Shown: positions 11,095 through 22,584 of the stretch, one piece after another | Numbering within the stretch: the stretch's first letter is position 1 | How the letters are laid out: every line of letters begins with the position of its first letter | Notes under the pieces: generated by a model | What the model was told of the DNA's origin: nothing | Seen by the model: only the letters and a program-made list of their open reading frames with translations | The model's database searches: none | Assembly (NCBI GenBank): GCA_038277395.1 | Contig: CM076193.1 | Span: forward strand, 121,364,133 to 121,428,132 | DNA: 64,000 nt | From: Dryocosmus kuriphilus | Lineage: Eukaryota > Arthropoda > Insecta > Hymenoptera > Cynipidae | Direction: 5' to 3' | Position numbers and translations under genes: made by a program

Positions 11095-13172
11095 CACTTT
11101 AATTTTAAAGTATGCTCATTTAGTTTCCAGTTTCATAAATTATTTAAGTTTAAAAATAGTTTGATTCACCTTAGATTTCTTTTGATCAAGTTTTTTGACT
11201 TTTTAATTGAATTGTTTGTCTTAAAATCATAATAGAATACTAAAATTAAATACATGTGTGGTGAATAATGGATCAGTTAATTAATTAGATAGTTAGTTAA
11301 CTTTATTTGCACTCTTTTATGGAATTTCTAGTTTCAAATGTCTGCGGATTATACTACGATAATAACTACACAATTTTTTGTGAAAGTAAATTTAAAATCC
11401 TTTTTTTTACGTATAAAAAATTCCATAAAAAGGATGGTCAAGAATAAATTTTCAGTTAAAATATGGAGCTTCAATTTTATACGTGTTGTTTAATTATTAA
11501 TGCGTTAGTCTATAGGTATTTAATTTAGAACTTTAAATAAAAAGTTATTAATTATTTATTAATAATTATTTAGTTAATTTGATTTCTTTAATTGGCTTAA
11601 TTTCCAATGCTTTATTATACCTTTTAATCAACATTATTTTATTTTGAATGGATTCGTTATAATTTAAAAATATTTCACATGATTCTTGAATCTGCTTCCA
11701 TTTTGGGTTCACAAATTTCAGAATTTTTAATTTATTTCTGTTTTTATTTGATGATTGAAAAATTTTTAAGTTTCCGTTTCTAAATCACTCAATTATTACA
11801 ATTTTATAAATATGTAAATCTAAATTTAAATACAAATGTAACAATATAAAATGCAAAAATTTCTCCACAATATAGAATTTTTTTCTATTTTGTATAAAAT
11901 AAATTTTATAAAATAATTTAGATTTTTCGATGATTCTAACAATGGCTGATCAAATCCTACTTGATCTACTTATAGATTCTCAAGTGCTGTCGCGTCAAAC
12001 CAAGTAGAAAAATATATATTCGTCAGGCATAAGAACTACAGCCTTGTAAAGCATAAAATTTCAACATAAAAATTGTATTTTTTTTAAATTCTCAATACCA
12101 TTTACAAATAAAATAAAAAAATTATACTAACCGCTTTTATCGTAAAAAGCCACTTTTATCATCTATCAATAATTCTAATTGACAAGCAATTAGCTAATGA
12201 ACAGCTACTGTAAAAATACGCAAATTAAATAAAAACGTACAACCCCAAATAAAATATATACCGCGGAATCTGCTTTTTCTGTCAGAAACTAATAAAAAAG
12301 TCGCTTTTGAGTCCTTGCTCCACAAAACGAAACGCTGGCTTGAAATATAAATTTTTAGTAATGTAAACATGACGTGAGCCGATATACTGATGGAAAGCTG
12401 CAATATGATGCCTGACAAAACGTGGAAAAAAGGCATCGAATTTTTTTCTCGAGGTTGGTTGAATATGATTGACATTTTTTTACATCTCCTGATCTATATA
12501 CATTATATGTTAGTTCCTTAAATTGTTATTCTAAAAAAATTTCTTACTAATCTATTACTGAAATTGAGTCTAATTTTTTAAAAGGAAATAAAGAAAATTT
12601 CAGAATAAATAAGTATAGCGTGTGCCCTTAAAAGCGAGTAAAGTATATGGATCTCTGCAATTTCTTTCGCAATGAGGTCGCGAACAGACGTTCATAGCGA
12701 ATGTAAATATTATTTCATCTAATCTTTCCGAGAAAGTACTTTTTTGCAAAGCCTATAATTTTGAACAGAATATATAGCCAGTTCACGCCGCAGAGCACGA
12801 ACGGTAGACACGATAAATTACTTCAAAACAGTCTGCAACATTACGATTCCTTCGAACATTCCGGATTTGAAATTCAGATCTGAGATACCGGATCTCGACG
12901 TTTGGTACTCGTATATACATATAGACTATATTTCCTATACACGCGTGAATACCCGATTTATTACGGATCCCCAGAGGTCCTCTAAATTTAATCCGATTAA
13001 GAGTCACTTGAATGCTTCACTTACTAAGGCCACTGCAATCGGGCACGAGTGAGAATTTAGGTATTTATTTTACCATCACAAGACCAATCTCTGAATGTTC
13101 ATCGTACTCTGCGCTTCTGAATTTCAAGGAGTAAAACGATTTTATTCAATTGATTTAAAAAATAAAATTAGT
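11095..13172. other. unannotated AT-rich stretch
   Basis: No ORF with a recognisable family. 12630-13060 has a more balanced composition (CGCGAACAGACGTTCATAGCG, GATCTCGACG) and short ORFs on both strands (12783-13007, 12867-13052), but no supporting motif or splice structure. Confidence 0.4.
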
Positions 13173-13198
13173 TATATATATATATATATATATATATA
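13173..13198. repeat. (TA)n microsatellite at mariner insertion site
   Basis: Thirteen TA units running directly into the left TIR of mariner A copy 2. Each TA is a possible mariner target. Confidence 0.95.
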
Positions 13199-14192
13199 CG
13201 AGGTGTGATCAAAAAGTATGGTGACTTTTTATTTTTATCAAAAAATATTTATTTATTCATCAATATTGATTTTTTCCCCTTCAAAGTAATCCCCCTCGGA
13301 TATAATGCATTTGTGCCAGCGCTTTTTCCAATCCTCAAAGCACTTCTGATAAGCAATTTTTGGTATAGCCTTCAGCTCTTCCAACAATGCGGTCTTTATC
13401 TCCTCAATCGTCGCAAAACGCCGTCCTTTTATGGGTCTTTTCAGTTTTGGAAACAGGAAAAAGTCGCAGGGAGACAAATCTGTTTAATACGGTGGCTGAG
13501 GCATGATTATGGTGTTGTTATTGGCCAAAAAATTACGAACAAGCAATAATGTGTGAGCTGGCGCATTATCGTGGTGCAATAACCATGACTGATTTTTCCA
13601 CAATTCCGGACGTGTTTTTCGTATTGCTTCACGCAAACGGCGCACAGCTTCAAGGTAATACTCTTTATTAACTGTACGACCTTGTGGTAAGAACTCCTGA
13701 TGCACTACGCCATGATAATCGAAGAAAACAGTAAGCAAAACCTTGACATTTGATCGAACTTGGCGTGCATCATAACCATCATCATAACATCATAACCATA
13801 TACCCATGTTTCATCACCTGTTATGATCCTTTTGAGCAATTCTGGGTCGCTGTTGACACACGTCTCATGCCCAAAATATCCACTAAAATTGGTTGGCACG
13901 AGTCAAACGAGATGCTGACATCATCAGAAACTTCTCTAATAGTAATTCGACGATTCGCCAACACTATTTTCTTCACTTCTTCAACGTTTTCATCAGTTGT
14001 TGACGTGCTGGGACGTCCAGGGCGAGCTTCGTCATTAACATCTTCTCGGCCTTCCCGAAAGAGTTTTTTACCACTCATAAACATTTTTTCTACTCAGAGT
14101 ACATTCCCCGTATACCACTGTCAACATTTCAAGTGTTTTGGAGCACTTCCCGCGAAATTCAAAAGGTCACCTTACTTTTTGATCACACCTCG
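13199..14192 (-). mobile_element. mariner family A, copy 2, internally deleted
   Basis: TIRs CGAGGTGTGATCAAAAAG at 13199 and its complement ending at 14192, flanked by TA at 13197-13198 and 14193-14194. It is 994 bp against about 1.27 kb in copy 1. It lacks the transposase N-terminus with its ATG, and lacks internal segments around 13770-13810 and 13855-13862. Confidence 0.95.
13253..14139 (-). pseudogene. mariner family A transposase, deleted copy
   Basis: Pieces in three frames: SKTLEMLT and the block around GRPSTSTTDENVEEV (upstream part, to about 13860), GDETWVYGYDV near 13800, then LTVFFDYHGVVHQEFLPQGR through HHDNAPAH (13738-13484). A TAA at 13484-13486 replaces the Ser of the YSPD motif, after which LSPCDFFLFPKLKRP continues to the stop near 13253. 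The motif order is the same as in the copies at 2336-4621 and 52869-53557. The loss of the start, the internal deletions and the nonsense codon make it inactive. Confidence 0.92.
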
Positions 14193-14233
14193 TATATACC
14201 TAGTTTTAATATTGCCAACGGTGGATAAATTAA

Positions 14234-14473
14234 ACTGAGAGAAAAATACTCTAGAATCAATGTGTCGCACTATCGTCCTCGTTCGAAAGAAAATTTTGCT
14301 GATTTAAATGTATAGATTATAGAATTCACAGAATCTCTGTTGAACTATAGCATCTATGTTTGATGCAAATGAGCTGCTATGAATTCTATGGTACATACGT
14401 TTCAATCAACAAGATCTGCTTTCGAATGAGAATGATAGTGCGGTCCATTTCTTGATGAGTATTTTTTCGCAGT
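14234..14473. mobile_element. 240-bp hairpin MITE
   Basis: Starts ACTGAGAGAAAAATACTC and ends with the complement of ACTGCGAAAAAATACTC. The arms remain similar for about 80 bp (CGCACTATC, TTCGAAAG, TTGATT). No coding content. The target duplication is not clear. Confidence 0.75.
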
Positions 14474-14735
14474 GTAGGAATTGTGAATTTTCTTTTTCAA
14501 AAATCCTTATAAACAATTATTGAGAAAATTAAAATTAATGAGATATAATTTTTTTTATTTTGGTCATTCCTATTTTGACTTAATTGAAATATTAAAACTG
14601 ATATTCAGTTTTTTGTTGAAAATACATTATTGACAAAGCAAACAGATAATTATACAGTCCCAATAATAAAAATTTTCATGTCCGTCAGACTACAGTATAT
14701 CACCTTTATGTATGTGGAGTCGCTACACACGAATC

Positions 14736-14957
14736 CGGAAATGAAATCTTTTTGTCATGTCAAGTGTTTGAGAAAACTTACCTTTTTGTAAATTTCTTTG
14801 AAAGAACATAGGGCGCAATGCTGATGTTCAAACTTTAACCTGAGCCTATTAGAAGTATATAGAACTTCAGAATTGCGCCCTACGTTGTTTCAAAGAAATT
14901 TACAAAAATGTCAATTTTCTCAAAAGCTTGATGCGATAGAAAGATTTACTTTCCTGA
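14736..14957. mobile_element. 222-bp hairpin MITE
   Basis: Two arms of about 85 bp, matching in GTAAATTTCTTTGAAA and TAGGGCGCAAT and separated by about 45 bp. No ORF. It lies only ~265 bp from the previous MITE and shares no obvious sequence with it. Confidence 0.75.
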
Positions 14958-15528
14958 ACCATGTTGAGCGGGTCAAAATATATAAGAGTAGGGTACGGCA
15001 GTCTGTTGGATGATAATTCTGGTAAATTATGTATAAGCAAGAAGAAATAAATCTCGGAAACAATGTAAATAATTGACAATAAATATTGTAGTGTACATAA
15101 AATATGTTTTAAACTCAGGGCCAGCAAATAGGGTACTTGTGTCTGACTTGATACGGAAAAATAACACGTAAGGCATTCTAAATAGAACCCAAAATTAAAA
15201 AATGGCTCATTGGAAACTAAAAATCAGCGCCAAAGAAAAGATAGTTATTATGAGTGAGAGTAAGGATTTAAATGAAAAGGTATTAGTTTCTAAAAGTGCA
15301 AAGTATTCAACATAAAATTAATATAACTTGAGAATCAAATTTGTTTTTTGATGTTTTATTGAAAAAGTGACAGACAATTTAGACTTAGTGGTAAGCATTT
15401 GAACGATTGATAACTCCAAGTAAAATTGAAGGCAAGTGCACATAATTTATTTACATTGTTTACAATATTTTCAGAATAATGTAGTCTTTAATGTTAATTT
15501 AAAACTGCATTATTATTATATACATGTG

Positions 15529-15532
<4 letters not shown>

Positions 15533-15594
<62 letters not shown>
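15533..15594. repeat. (TA)n microsatellite, 31 units
   Basis: An uninterrupted TA run that ends at the left TIR of mariner B copy 1. It may be the apex of the foldback arms and supplied the mariner target. Confidence 0.97.
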
Positions 15595-15595
<1 letters not shown>

Positions 15596-16685
15596 GAGAC
15601 ACGTCCAGAAAGTAAGTGTACTCAATTTATGTAGGCTTCAAAAAAAATTTATTAAAACAAAAACATAGTTGGTTACAGTTGTACATATTTAAGTTATTTT
15701 TCCACATAGACACCATCCCTCTCCATGCAAGTGGTGAGCCGCGGAATCAATTTTTTGACGCCTGCCTCGAAGAAGTCTCCCGCCAGCTCTTTCGCCCACT
15801 TCCCCACCTCCCCCTTCACCTCCTCGTCCGTTGAAAACTTGTTTCCACCCATGAGCACCTTCAGGGAAGTGAAGATATGGAAATCTGAAGGGGCCTGGTC
15901 AGGGGAATACGGGGGGTGGTTCAAAACGCCCTATCCAAAAGAGTCCAGGAGTTGCTTCGTGGCGTTGGCCGTGTGAGGTTTGGCATTGTCATGCAGCAGG
16001 CAGACTCCCTTCGTCAGCATGCCCCTCCTTTTATTCTGAAACGCACTTTTCAATTCTTTCAGTATCTCACCGCGTTGATGATCTCCCCGTGAGGCAGATA
16101 TTCAATCAAAATTATGTCTTTATGGTCCAAAAACACGGATGCCATGATGTTTTTGGCTGAAATTGTGGTTTTGAATTTCTTGGCGGAGGGTGACAAGGTG
16201 TGGCGCCATTGTTGAGACTGCCTCTTAGTTTTAGGCGTGTAGTGGGCAACCCAAGTTTCGTCACGGACCGCAATCTCGATTTTCTCCACAAGTTCGTTAG
16301 TCACAATTGAAGGTGTTCCGCTCCTCTGATCGTCATGCACGGAAGTACGGCCATTTTTAAATTCGCGACACCACTTGTACATACTCGTACGATTCATAGC
16401 CCCATTACCGTAAACAGTTTTCACCTCATTATAAATCTCAACTGGAGCTTTTCCCTTCACAACGAGGTAGCGAATGACGGCGCGAATTTCGCACTTGGTG
16501 GGAGATACGATCGACATTTTTCGCGAGAGATGCAACTTCGCCAAGAGTTTTCAACACACTAACCTCGGATTGGTCTTGTTTTGAAGGGGAGGGGTCAGGC
16601 TACGCGGCAGTGTTGCCAACATGTCGAAAAAGTATTCCCTACAGCTGTGAGAGTACCAGTACACTTACTTTCTGGACGTGCCTCG
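15595..16685 (-). mobile_element. mariner family B, copy 1, internally deleted
   Basis: TIR CGAGACACGTCCAGAAAG at the left and the complement of CGAGGCACGTCCAGAAAG at the right, with TA on both sides (15593-15594, 16686-16687). It is 1091 bp against 1327-1335 bp in copies 2 and 3. It is distinct from family A in TIR and protein. Confidence 0.95.
15694..16517 (-). pseudogene. mariner family B transposase, deleted copy
   Basis: This is the only family B copy here that keeps an ATG at the expected start (16517, MSIVSPTKCEIRAVIRYL). The HTH region and KWCREFKNGRTSVH follow. The frame then jumps from AVRD directly to ETWVAHYTPKTKRQ, a ~280-bp deletion whose ends share GAC. A second ~10-bp loss after IINAVRY shifts the frame. 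The C-terminus is read in another frame as HPPYSPDQAPSDFHIF (15924-15694), holding the third catalytic Asp. Inactive. Confidence 0.92.
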
Positions 16686-17131
16686 TATATTATTAGATAT
16701 TCTGTTAATTATACACTACAATGTTCTGAAAATATTGTAAATATCGTAAACAATGTAAATTAATTATGTGCACTTATCTTCAATTTTACTTTTAGTTGCC
16801 AATCATTCTTCAATTGCTAATAAGTAAGTCTTAGTCTTTGTCACTTCGACAAAAAAAAACATCAGAAAACAATTTTATTTTACCTAATTACTTTCATTCA
16901 TTTATCGCTATTCTTTCTTTGGCATTGATTTTTAATTTACAATGAGTAATTTTTTAATTCTGGTTTCTAGAACGCACTACGTGTCATTGTTACGTATCTG
17001 GTCAGAATAAAATACCCTATTTGCTGTTCTCAAGTTTGACAAATACTTTGTGTACACTACAATATTCATTGTTAATCATTTACTCTATTTACAAGACTTA
17101 TTCCTTTCTACTTATAAGTAACGCAGTCCTG

Positions 17132-18346
17132 CGTGGGTCAGTTACAGAAATTACAGTGGATAAATCTTATAGATTTTTTGATGCTGAATACGAATTCGGC
17201 CGCAGAAATTATCTAGCACGTCAGGTTTTGGAGCAACTTCAGGTTAAATGGTAAAAAAATGGTAATTTTGGACAAATTTATGAATTTATTATGGGGAAAC
17301 GGAGTTTTTTTTATTCAGGAAAACAGCATCGGTTAGTACTAGTTTTCAGCTTTAAAATCCATGTTTTATTAACGCTGTATGATTTTTTTTAGCCGAAATA
17401 TGCAAGTTTGAGTTTATAATACTGGTCATGGTGGTCAGTATTAGGGATTCAATGAATCATTGTCACCAATCACATCGATTATAAATGGTAACTGTTACGA
17501 ATCACAGTTATAGCGGGAATGCTATACTGGGGAAGGGAAGAGGAAGAGTGACTGTCGAGTGTTGAAGTTTAGCGAGTGAGCATCAGTAAAAATTGACTCC
17601 GGCTCAGGAAATCGAACCCGTGATCGCCGGCTCGAAAGCCCGATGCGCTAACCACTGCGCCAACCACGGAGTCGGTGATGAGTTACACGCAGTCAACTTA
17701 TCACCTTACTGCCACTCAAGTCAGTTTTCGGGCTGGAAAGGGGAAGCCATGTGACGTGTACCATCTACCAAGTTACACAGTTTAGACTATGACGTCTGTG
17801 TATTTTTGAACAGCCTTCGCTGACTGAATCTTCATCATCGTCTGATCTTGCCTTCACTGGCTGGTTCATCTCCTAATCTTTCCTCCCTTGTCTAGATCAT
17901 AATCTTCTGATTTTGCCTTCAGTGACTGGATGATACCTTGATTTTGTTATATTAGACCAACCATTTTGGTGTAATTTAATCAAAATTATACTCTCTCATT
18001 CCTGATGAGAATGTAAAACGTGACAAGAGTTGTTCAACGCAATGGTTCATTGGATCCCTAGTACTGACAAGCATGACCAGTATTATAAACTCAAACTTGC
18101 ATATTTCAGCTTAAAAAAATCGTACAGCTGTAATCAAGAATGGATTTTAAAGCTGAAAACTAGTACTATACGATGCCTTTTCGGAAATAAAAAATTCGTT
18201 TCTCTTACACATATAAATTCATAAATTTGCCAAAAATGGCTATTTTTTGACAATTACTTCGGCCGGATTTGTTTTCAGCGTCAAAAAATCTACAAGATTC
18301 ACTCCCTGTCATTTCTGTAACTTCTGTTCTGTAACTGACAAAACCC
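17132..18346. mobile_element. inverted-repeat element with SINE in the loop
   Basis: 17132-17463 and 18030-18346 are reverse complements over about 330 bp. Blocks include GTCAGTTACAGAA, TAGATTTTTTGA, ACTAGTTTTCAGCTTTAAAA and GCAAGTTTGAGTTTATAATA. The 566-bp loop carries a tRNA SINE (17480-17683) and sequence I cannot assign. No coding content. Confidence 0.8.
17480..17683 (-). mobile_element. tRNA-derived SINE (copy 2, different subfamily)
   Basis: On the minus strand: box A TTGGCGCAGTGG (17652-17663), a GGCT-TTCG-AGCC hairpin where the anticodon arm should be, and a perfect box B GGTTCGATTTCC (17608-17619), then CTGAGCCGGAG and an unrelated body. The head is closer to a real tRNA than in copies 1 and 3. 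It lies in the loop of an inverted-repeat element, in a TE-filled region, which argues for a SINE over a tRNA gene. The 3' end at about 17480 is a guess. Confidence 0.65.
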
Positions 18347-18359
18347 CAAATTTTGCAGA

Positions 18360-18568
18360 ACTGTGTAATTGAAGAAAATTATTTTCTAACATTTTCCTGG
18401 GCTTTGAAGGTTATGATAAATTATCTTCAAAATATAACTCACGCGCTTTAATACCCATAAATGTTCTTGCAGGCAATCTTTTTCGTGCTTCATCAGATTT
18501 CGATACTTATTTTGCAATATTTGTGTCGCTTGAGTTAATTTTGCGTCACGTCTGCGCACTGCTACACC
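18360..18568. repeat. detached inverted copy of the foldback B terminus
   Basis: Reverse complement of 18600-18800. Shared blocks are TTTTGCAATATTTGTGTCG, AGTTAATTTTGCGTC and GTCTGCGCACTG. It is in the same orientation as the right end of foldback B (25085-26150). It may be the right terminus of a neighbouring element (A) joined to the left terminus of B, giving a terminus-to-terminus palindrome. Confidence 0.7.
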
Positions 18569-20199
18569 TCCCCTTACGGAAAGAAACTACACGGAAATAA
18601 CTACTGGCTGCGTGCAGTTATTTCGCGACTGCACGCAGACGTATCAGTGCGCAGACGCAATGCAAAATTAACTTAAACGACACAAATATTGCAAAATATG
18701 TGTCAAAAAGTGCTGAAATACGAGAAAGGCTGCTTAGAGGAACATTAAGTAAATTGTATGTTAAAGCTGTTAAAGCGAATTATTTATCATACCCCTTTTA
18801 AATCTGACAAAGAGTGTGCTTCCGCGCAAGCGCGAGGCGGTATCTTCAAATTCCAGCGAAGTGTGGAATATAATTCTTGTAAGCTATTTATAACTAACAA
18901 GGAATAAACCTCGCAAATAGAGTAAATAATTGACAATGAACATTGTAGTGGAGTCAAAACATTTTTTTAAATTATCATAGCGCAGCAAATAGGATATTTG
19001 TTTCCGACTAGAATCAGAAAAATGACAAGTAGGGCCTTCTAGAAACAAAAATTGAAAAATAACTCATTGAAAATTAAAAATCGACGCCTAAAGAAAATAT
19101 TTATCAATGAATAAAAGTAATTAGTTTAATGGAAAGTTATTACTAAAAGTGTAAAGTATTCAAAATAAAATTAATATTACTTGAGAATGATACTTGTTTC
19201 CTGATGTTGTTTTTTTGATAAAGTCACAAAGACAATTTTAGACTTAGTGATTAGCGAATACTCTGTTAGAGTATCTATTCTATATACCCTTGACATTTCT
19301 TACTTAGAGTACAGAATATAGAGTATTGAGAATATCAATTATTTTTAAATTTCAGGGTGTAAGCAAAATGCTCACATTATCACGATTTTAATTTACAAAT
19401 TCAGAAAGTTTCAACGTAAAACTTAAAGTGATTTTCTTCTCAGCGCTTCGAAGTTATGTTTGTGTTTTAAATATTTTAATTAATGAAATTACCATTTCTC
19501 AACAATTTAAATTTTCTCATTTTTAATTACAAAACGCGTAATTCGCATTGTCTAAAATTATAAAATATTCATTTCTACGCTTTTCTGAATTTGGAATCGT
19601 AAGATCTCGAATATTTAAATTTCAAATTTAAATTATTACCACATTTAGAACTTTTTGTTACAGAGTTTAAAATTTTCGCAATTTCCAACTTGTTTACAAT
19701 AGGCAAAATTGAAAGGTGTCTTCTTCGAGCGGTGTGCACACACATTTCCTGTCAAGAGGTTTAAAGGATCCATAGGCCAGTCAATAGAAACAACAAATAT
19801 CAAAAATTTCACTTAAATTAAAAAGGTTTTCAATTTTTGAGAATGGGTAAGATAAGTTGCCAAAATGATAGATACCGTTTCCTTTCTTTTCTTTGGAAAG
19901 GAACATGTTTAGAAATACGGAAAACGTTGTATTTGTCGAAAACAGTACATATTACAAAAATATAAAAAGTCCTGCAAATTTTCCGAAACATTGTTCTAGT
20001 CATTTTCCATAAATTACTACATTCGCAATTACTTTACAGGTCCGGGACTTAAATATTTTTAAATAATTACTGCTTTCATCAATAGCTTTAAGGAAAAAAT
20101 TGCAAAAGTAATGCGAATTGTCACGATTTTTAAAAATGATGTAGAAAAACTGTCTAAATTTCCAACCTTTTTAGTTGCATGGAAAATTTTCTTTCTGTA

Positions 20200-21320
20200 C
20201 GAATAACGTGAAACTTACGATCCTGAAGTTTGCTACAGATATGGATTTGAGATTTCCACCAAAAATTCCAGCAAAAACTAAGAGTCCGATCAAAAAACCC
20301 AAAACACCGTTGTATTCGCCTCCAAAATGACCAGGATGGATATTTTGCTTTTTTTTAAACAATTTTTTAAACAATTGCAGCGTTTTTTAATGTTCCACCA
20401 AAAGTTCCGGGCAGGCTAAGAGTCCGATCGAAAAACCGAAAACACCATTGGATTCAACTCCGAAATTCCCAGGAGGGACTTTTTTATTAAACAAATAAAT
20501 GGTTAATAACATTTTTTGTAATTTTTTACAACATTTTATACACTAATGCAAACTTTCGATGCTATATCATACTCGGTGGGTAAAAATTATTAAGTTCCGA
20601 AGTTGCAAAGTGACAGAAATATATTGATAACAATCTTATCATGTCCTCTGAGCGACGACACACCCATATACATATGGGGTCAGATATGGATTTGAGATTT
20701 CCACCAAAAATTCCAGAAAAAATTCCATCTTGGAGATTTTGGAGACGAATCCAACGGTGTTTTCGGTTTTTCGATCGGAATCTTAGTTTTGCTGCAATTT
20801 TTAGTGGAAGTCTCATATCCATATCTGGCCTCATATATGGGTGTGTTGTCGCTTAGAGGACATGATAAGATTGTTATTAATATGTTTTTGTCACTTTGCA
20901 ACTTCGGAACAGAAATTCTTTTGACCACCGAGTATGATATAGCATCGAAAGTTTGCATTAGTGTATACATTGTTCTAAAAAATTACAAAAATTATTATTA
21001 ACAATTTATTTGTTTAAAAACTCGTTTTAAAAAGGTCCATCTTGGGCATTTCAGAGTTGAATCCAATAGTGTTTTCGGTTTTTCAATCGGACTCTTAGTT
21101 TGCCCGGAATTTTTGGTGGAACCTTAAAGACGCTGCAGTTTCTTAAAAAATTGTTTAAACAAAAAGAAAAAAGTCCATCCTGCGCATTTCTGAGACGAAT
21201 ACAACGGTGTTTTCGGTTTTTTGATCAGACTCTTAGTTTTGATGGAATTTTTGGTGAAAATATCAAATCCATATCTATAGCAAACTTCAGGGGCATACAA
21301 ATTTTGTATTGCGTATGTAT
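20200..21320. repeat. 1.1-kb palindrome inside foldback B
   Basis: Centre near 20757. Arms 20200-20727 and 20789-21320 match through CTGAAGTTTGCTA, AGATATGGATTTGA, CCGAAAACACC, GCAAACTTTCGATGCTATA and ATCTTATCATGTCCTCT. Because of self-complementarity, short ORFs appear on both strands (for example 20562-20834 and 20641-20856); they are artefacts. Confidence 0.88.
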
Positions 21321-22584
21321 GTATCACAAAAATTACAATAGTTTTAAAATATGGTCAATATTTTAAATAATTTTCTGCAACTCATACTAACTTTGCAACC
21401 TCACAGTTATTACGCAACCATGCGAAATTAACAATAACTCAAATGTCATGTTTTTTATAAATAAGAAAGAATTACAAAAGCTTGGCAAATTGGACAAATC
21501 ATTTGAAACATTTTTTATTATGTAAATATAATTTTTTAACATCACGGGCAAGGTGTAATTTGTAAATAGTACAAATGTACATTGTACATACATGCTTTTT
21601 ATAACATTTTGCTCAGTGAAGTGGAGAGAAGTTTGTAAAATAATAAAACATTCAGATGTTTCTTAGTTGCAATTTGAAAATACAAAAGTGAAAGAACTAT
21701 TTCGGAACCATGGAAAAGATGGAAATTTTTTTCATACATTCTCATTCGTATCCCTTTTTACATTTAATTTTAATCAATAACTTTGGAACTATTTTAGTTG
21801 GAAAATTTTTTTAAATTTTATAGGCAGTTAAGTCAATTATTCCATAACCTTCAATGCTTGGGACTTTTTTTACGTAAAATTAAAGGTCTTAGGGATGTAC
21901 TACTCTAGGGTAAAAAAAATGCTTTCAAAAAGTCTTTCAAAATTTTAGGCTTGAAATAGTCGGCAGCATCCCCGGAAAAGAATTAACGAAAAAGCAGGAT
22001 CAGTGAAAATTGTTTAGAAGGGAACAACCAACATTTTCTTGAATTTGGATTTATTTCAACAAAAAATTCTCAATTTCCTGTTCCTCTTATCCTATTTCTA
22101 CTTGACTGGACATTTTTTCGCGATAACTCACATCCACTTGAAATGAGATATCGAGTATGAAAATTTTTGGAAAATTACCTAAAATTTAGAACCATACAAA
22201 CGTTCCTTGGAACTATTTATTTCATTTTTCCAAATCTTCAAACGATATTTCTTGCAACGATCATCGTTTATTGATAAAAAAAATATATTCTAATTTTTGT
22301 CCACCTTTCAGTATAAAAAACATATCTATTACACTGTTTAATGTTGACCCTCAGCCTTGATGTTCTCGAAACTAGATAACTTTGCCTAAACAAAATTTGG
22401 CAATCAATTCAATTACACTTTTGTTTTTTCCTTTAATTGCAATTTTGTTTTTACATAATGTTTTCGCGCTTTCATGTTGTATCATGTTGTATTTCTCCAT
22501 TCCATGATACTTTCGCATTCTTCGAAGCCAACATAAGACACAAACTGAAGATTATTTATAATTTTACGAGGTTTCAGATAACTA

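Larger units (their letters stand above)
15030..17120. mobile_element. foldback element A (inverted arms with mariner at centre)
   Basis: 15030-15532 and 16690-17120 are diverged reverse complements of each other. Shared blocks include CAATATTGTAGTGTACA, CAAATAGGGTA, GGCATTCTAAATAGAAC (imperfect), AAAATCAGCGCCAAAG and GTAAACAATGTAAAT. The left arm is also similar, in direct orientation, to 18880-19250, and the right arm to 24735-25020, so A and the larger foldback at 18570-26159 are one family. No ORF of its own. Mariner B copy 1 occupies the centre. Confidence 0.75.

Noticed and set aside
17600..17683. tRNA gene on the minus strand
   Set aside because: Boxes A and B are good, but the anticodon stem is a TTCG tetraloop hairpin and a non-tRNA body follows; a SINE fits better. 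A tRNA covariance search would decide.
20562..20970. ORFs of 70-96 codons on both strands
   Set aside because: They are mirror images created by the palindrome 20200-21320; no codon bias or motif.
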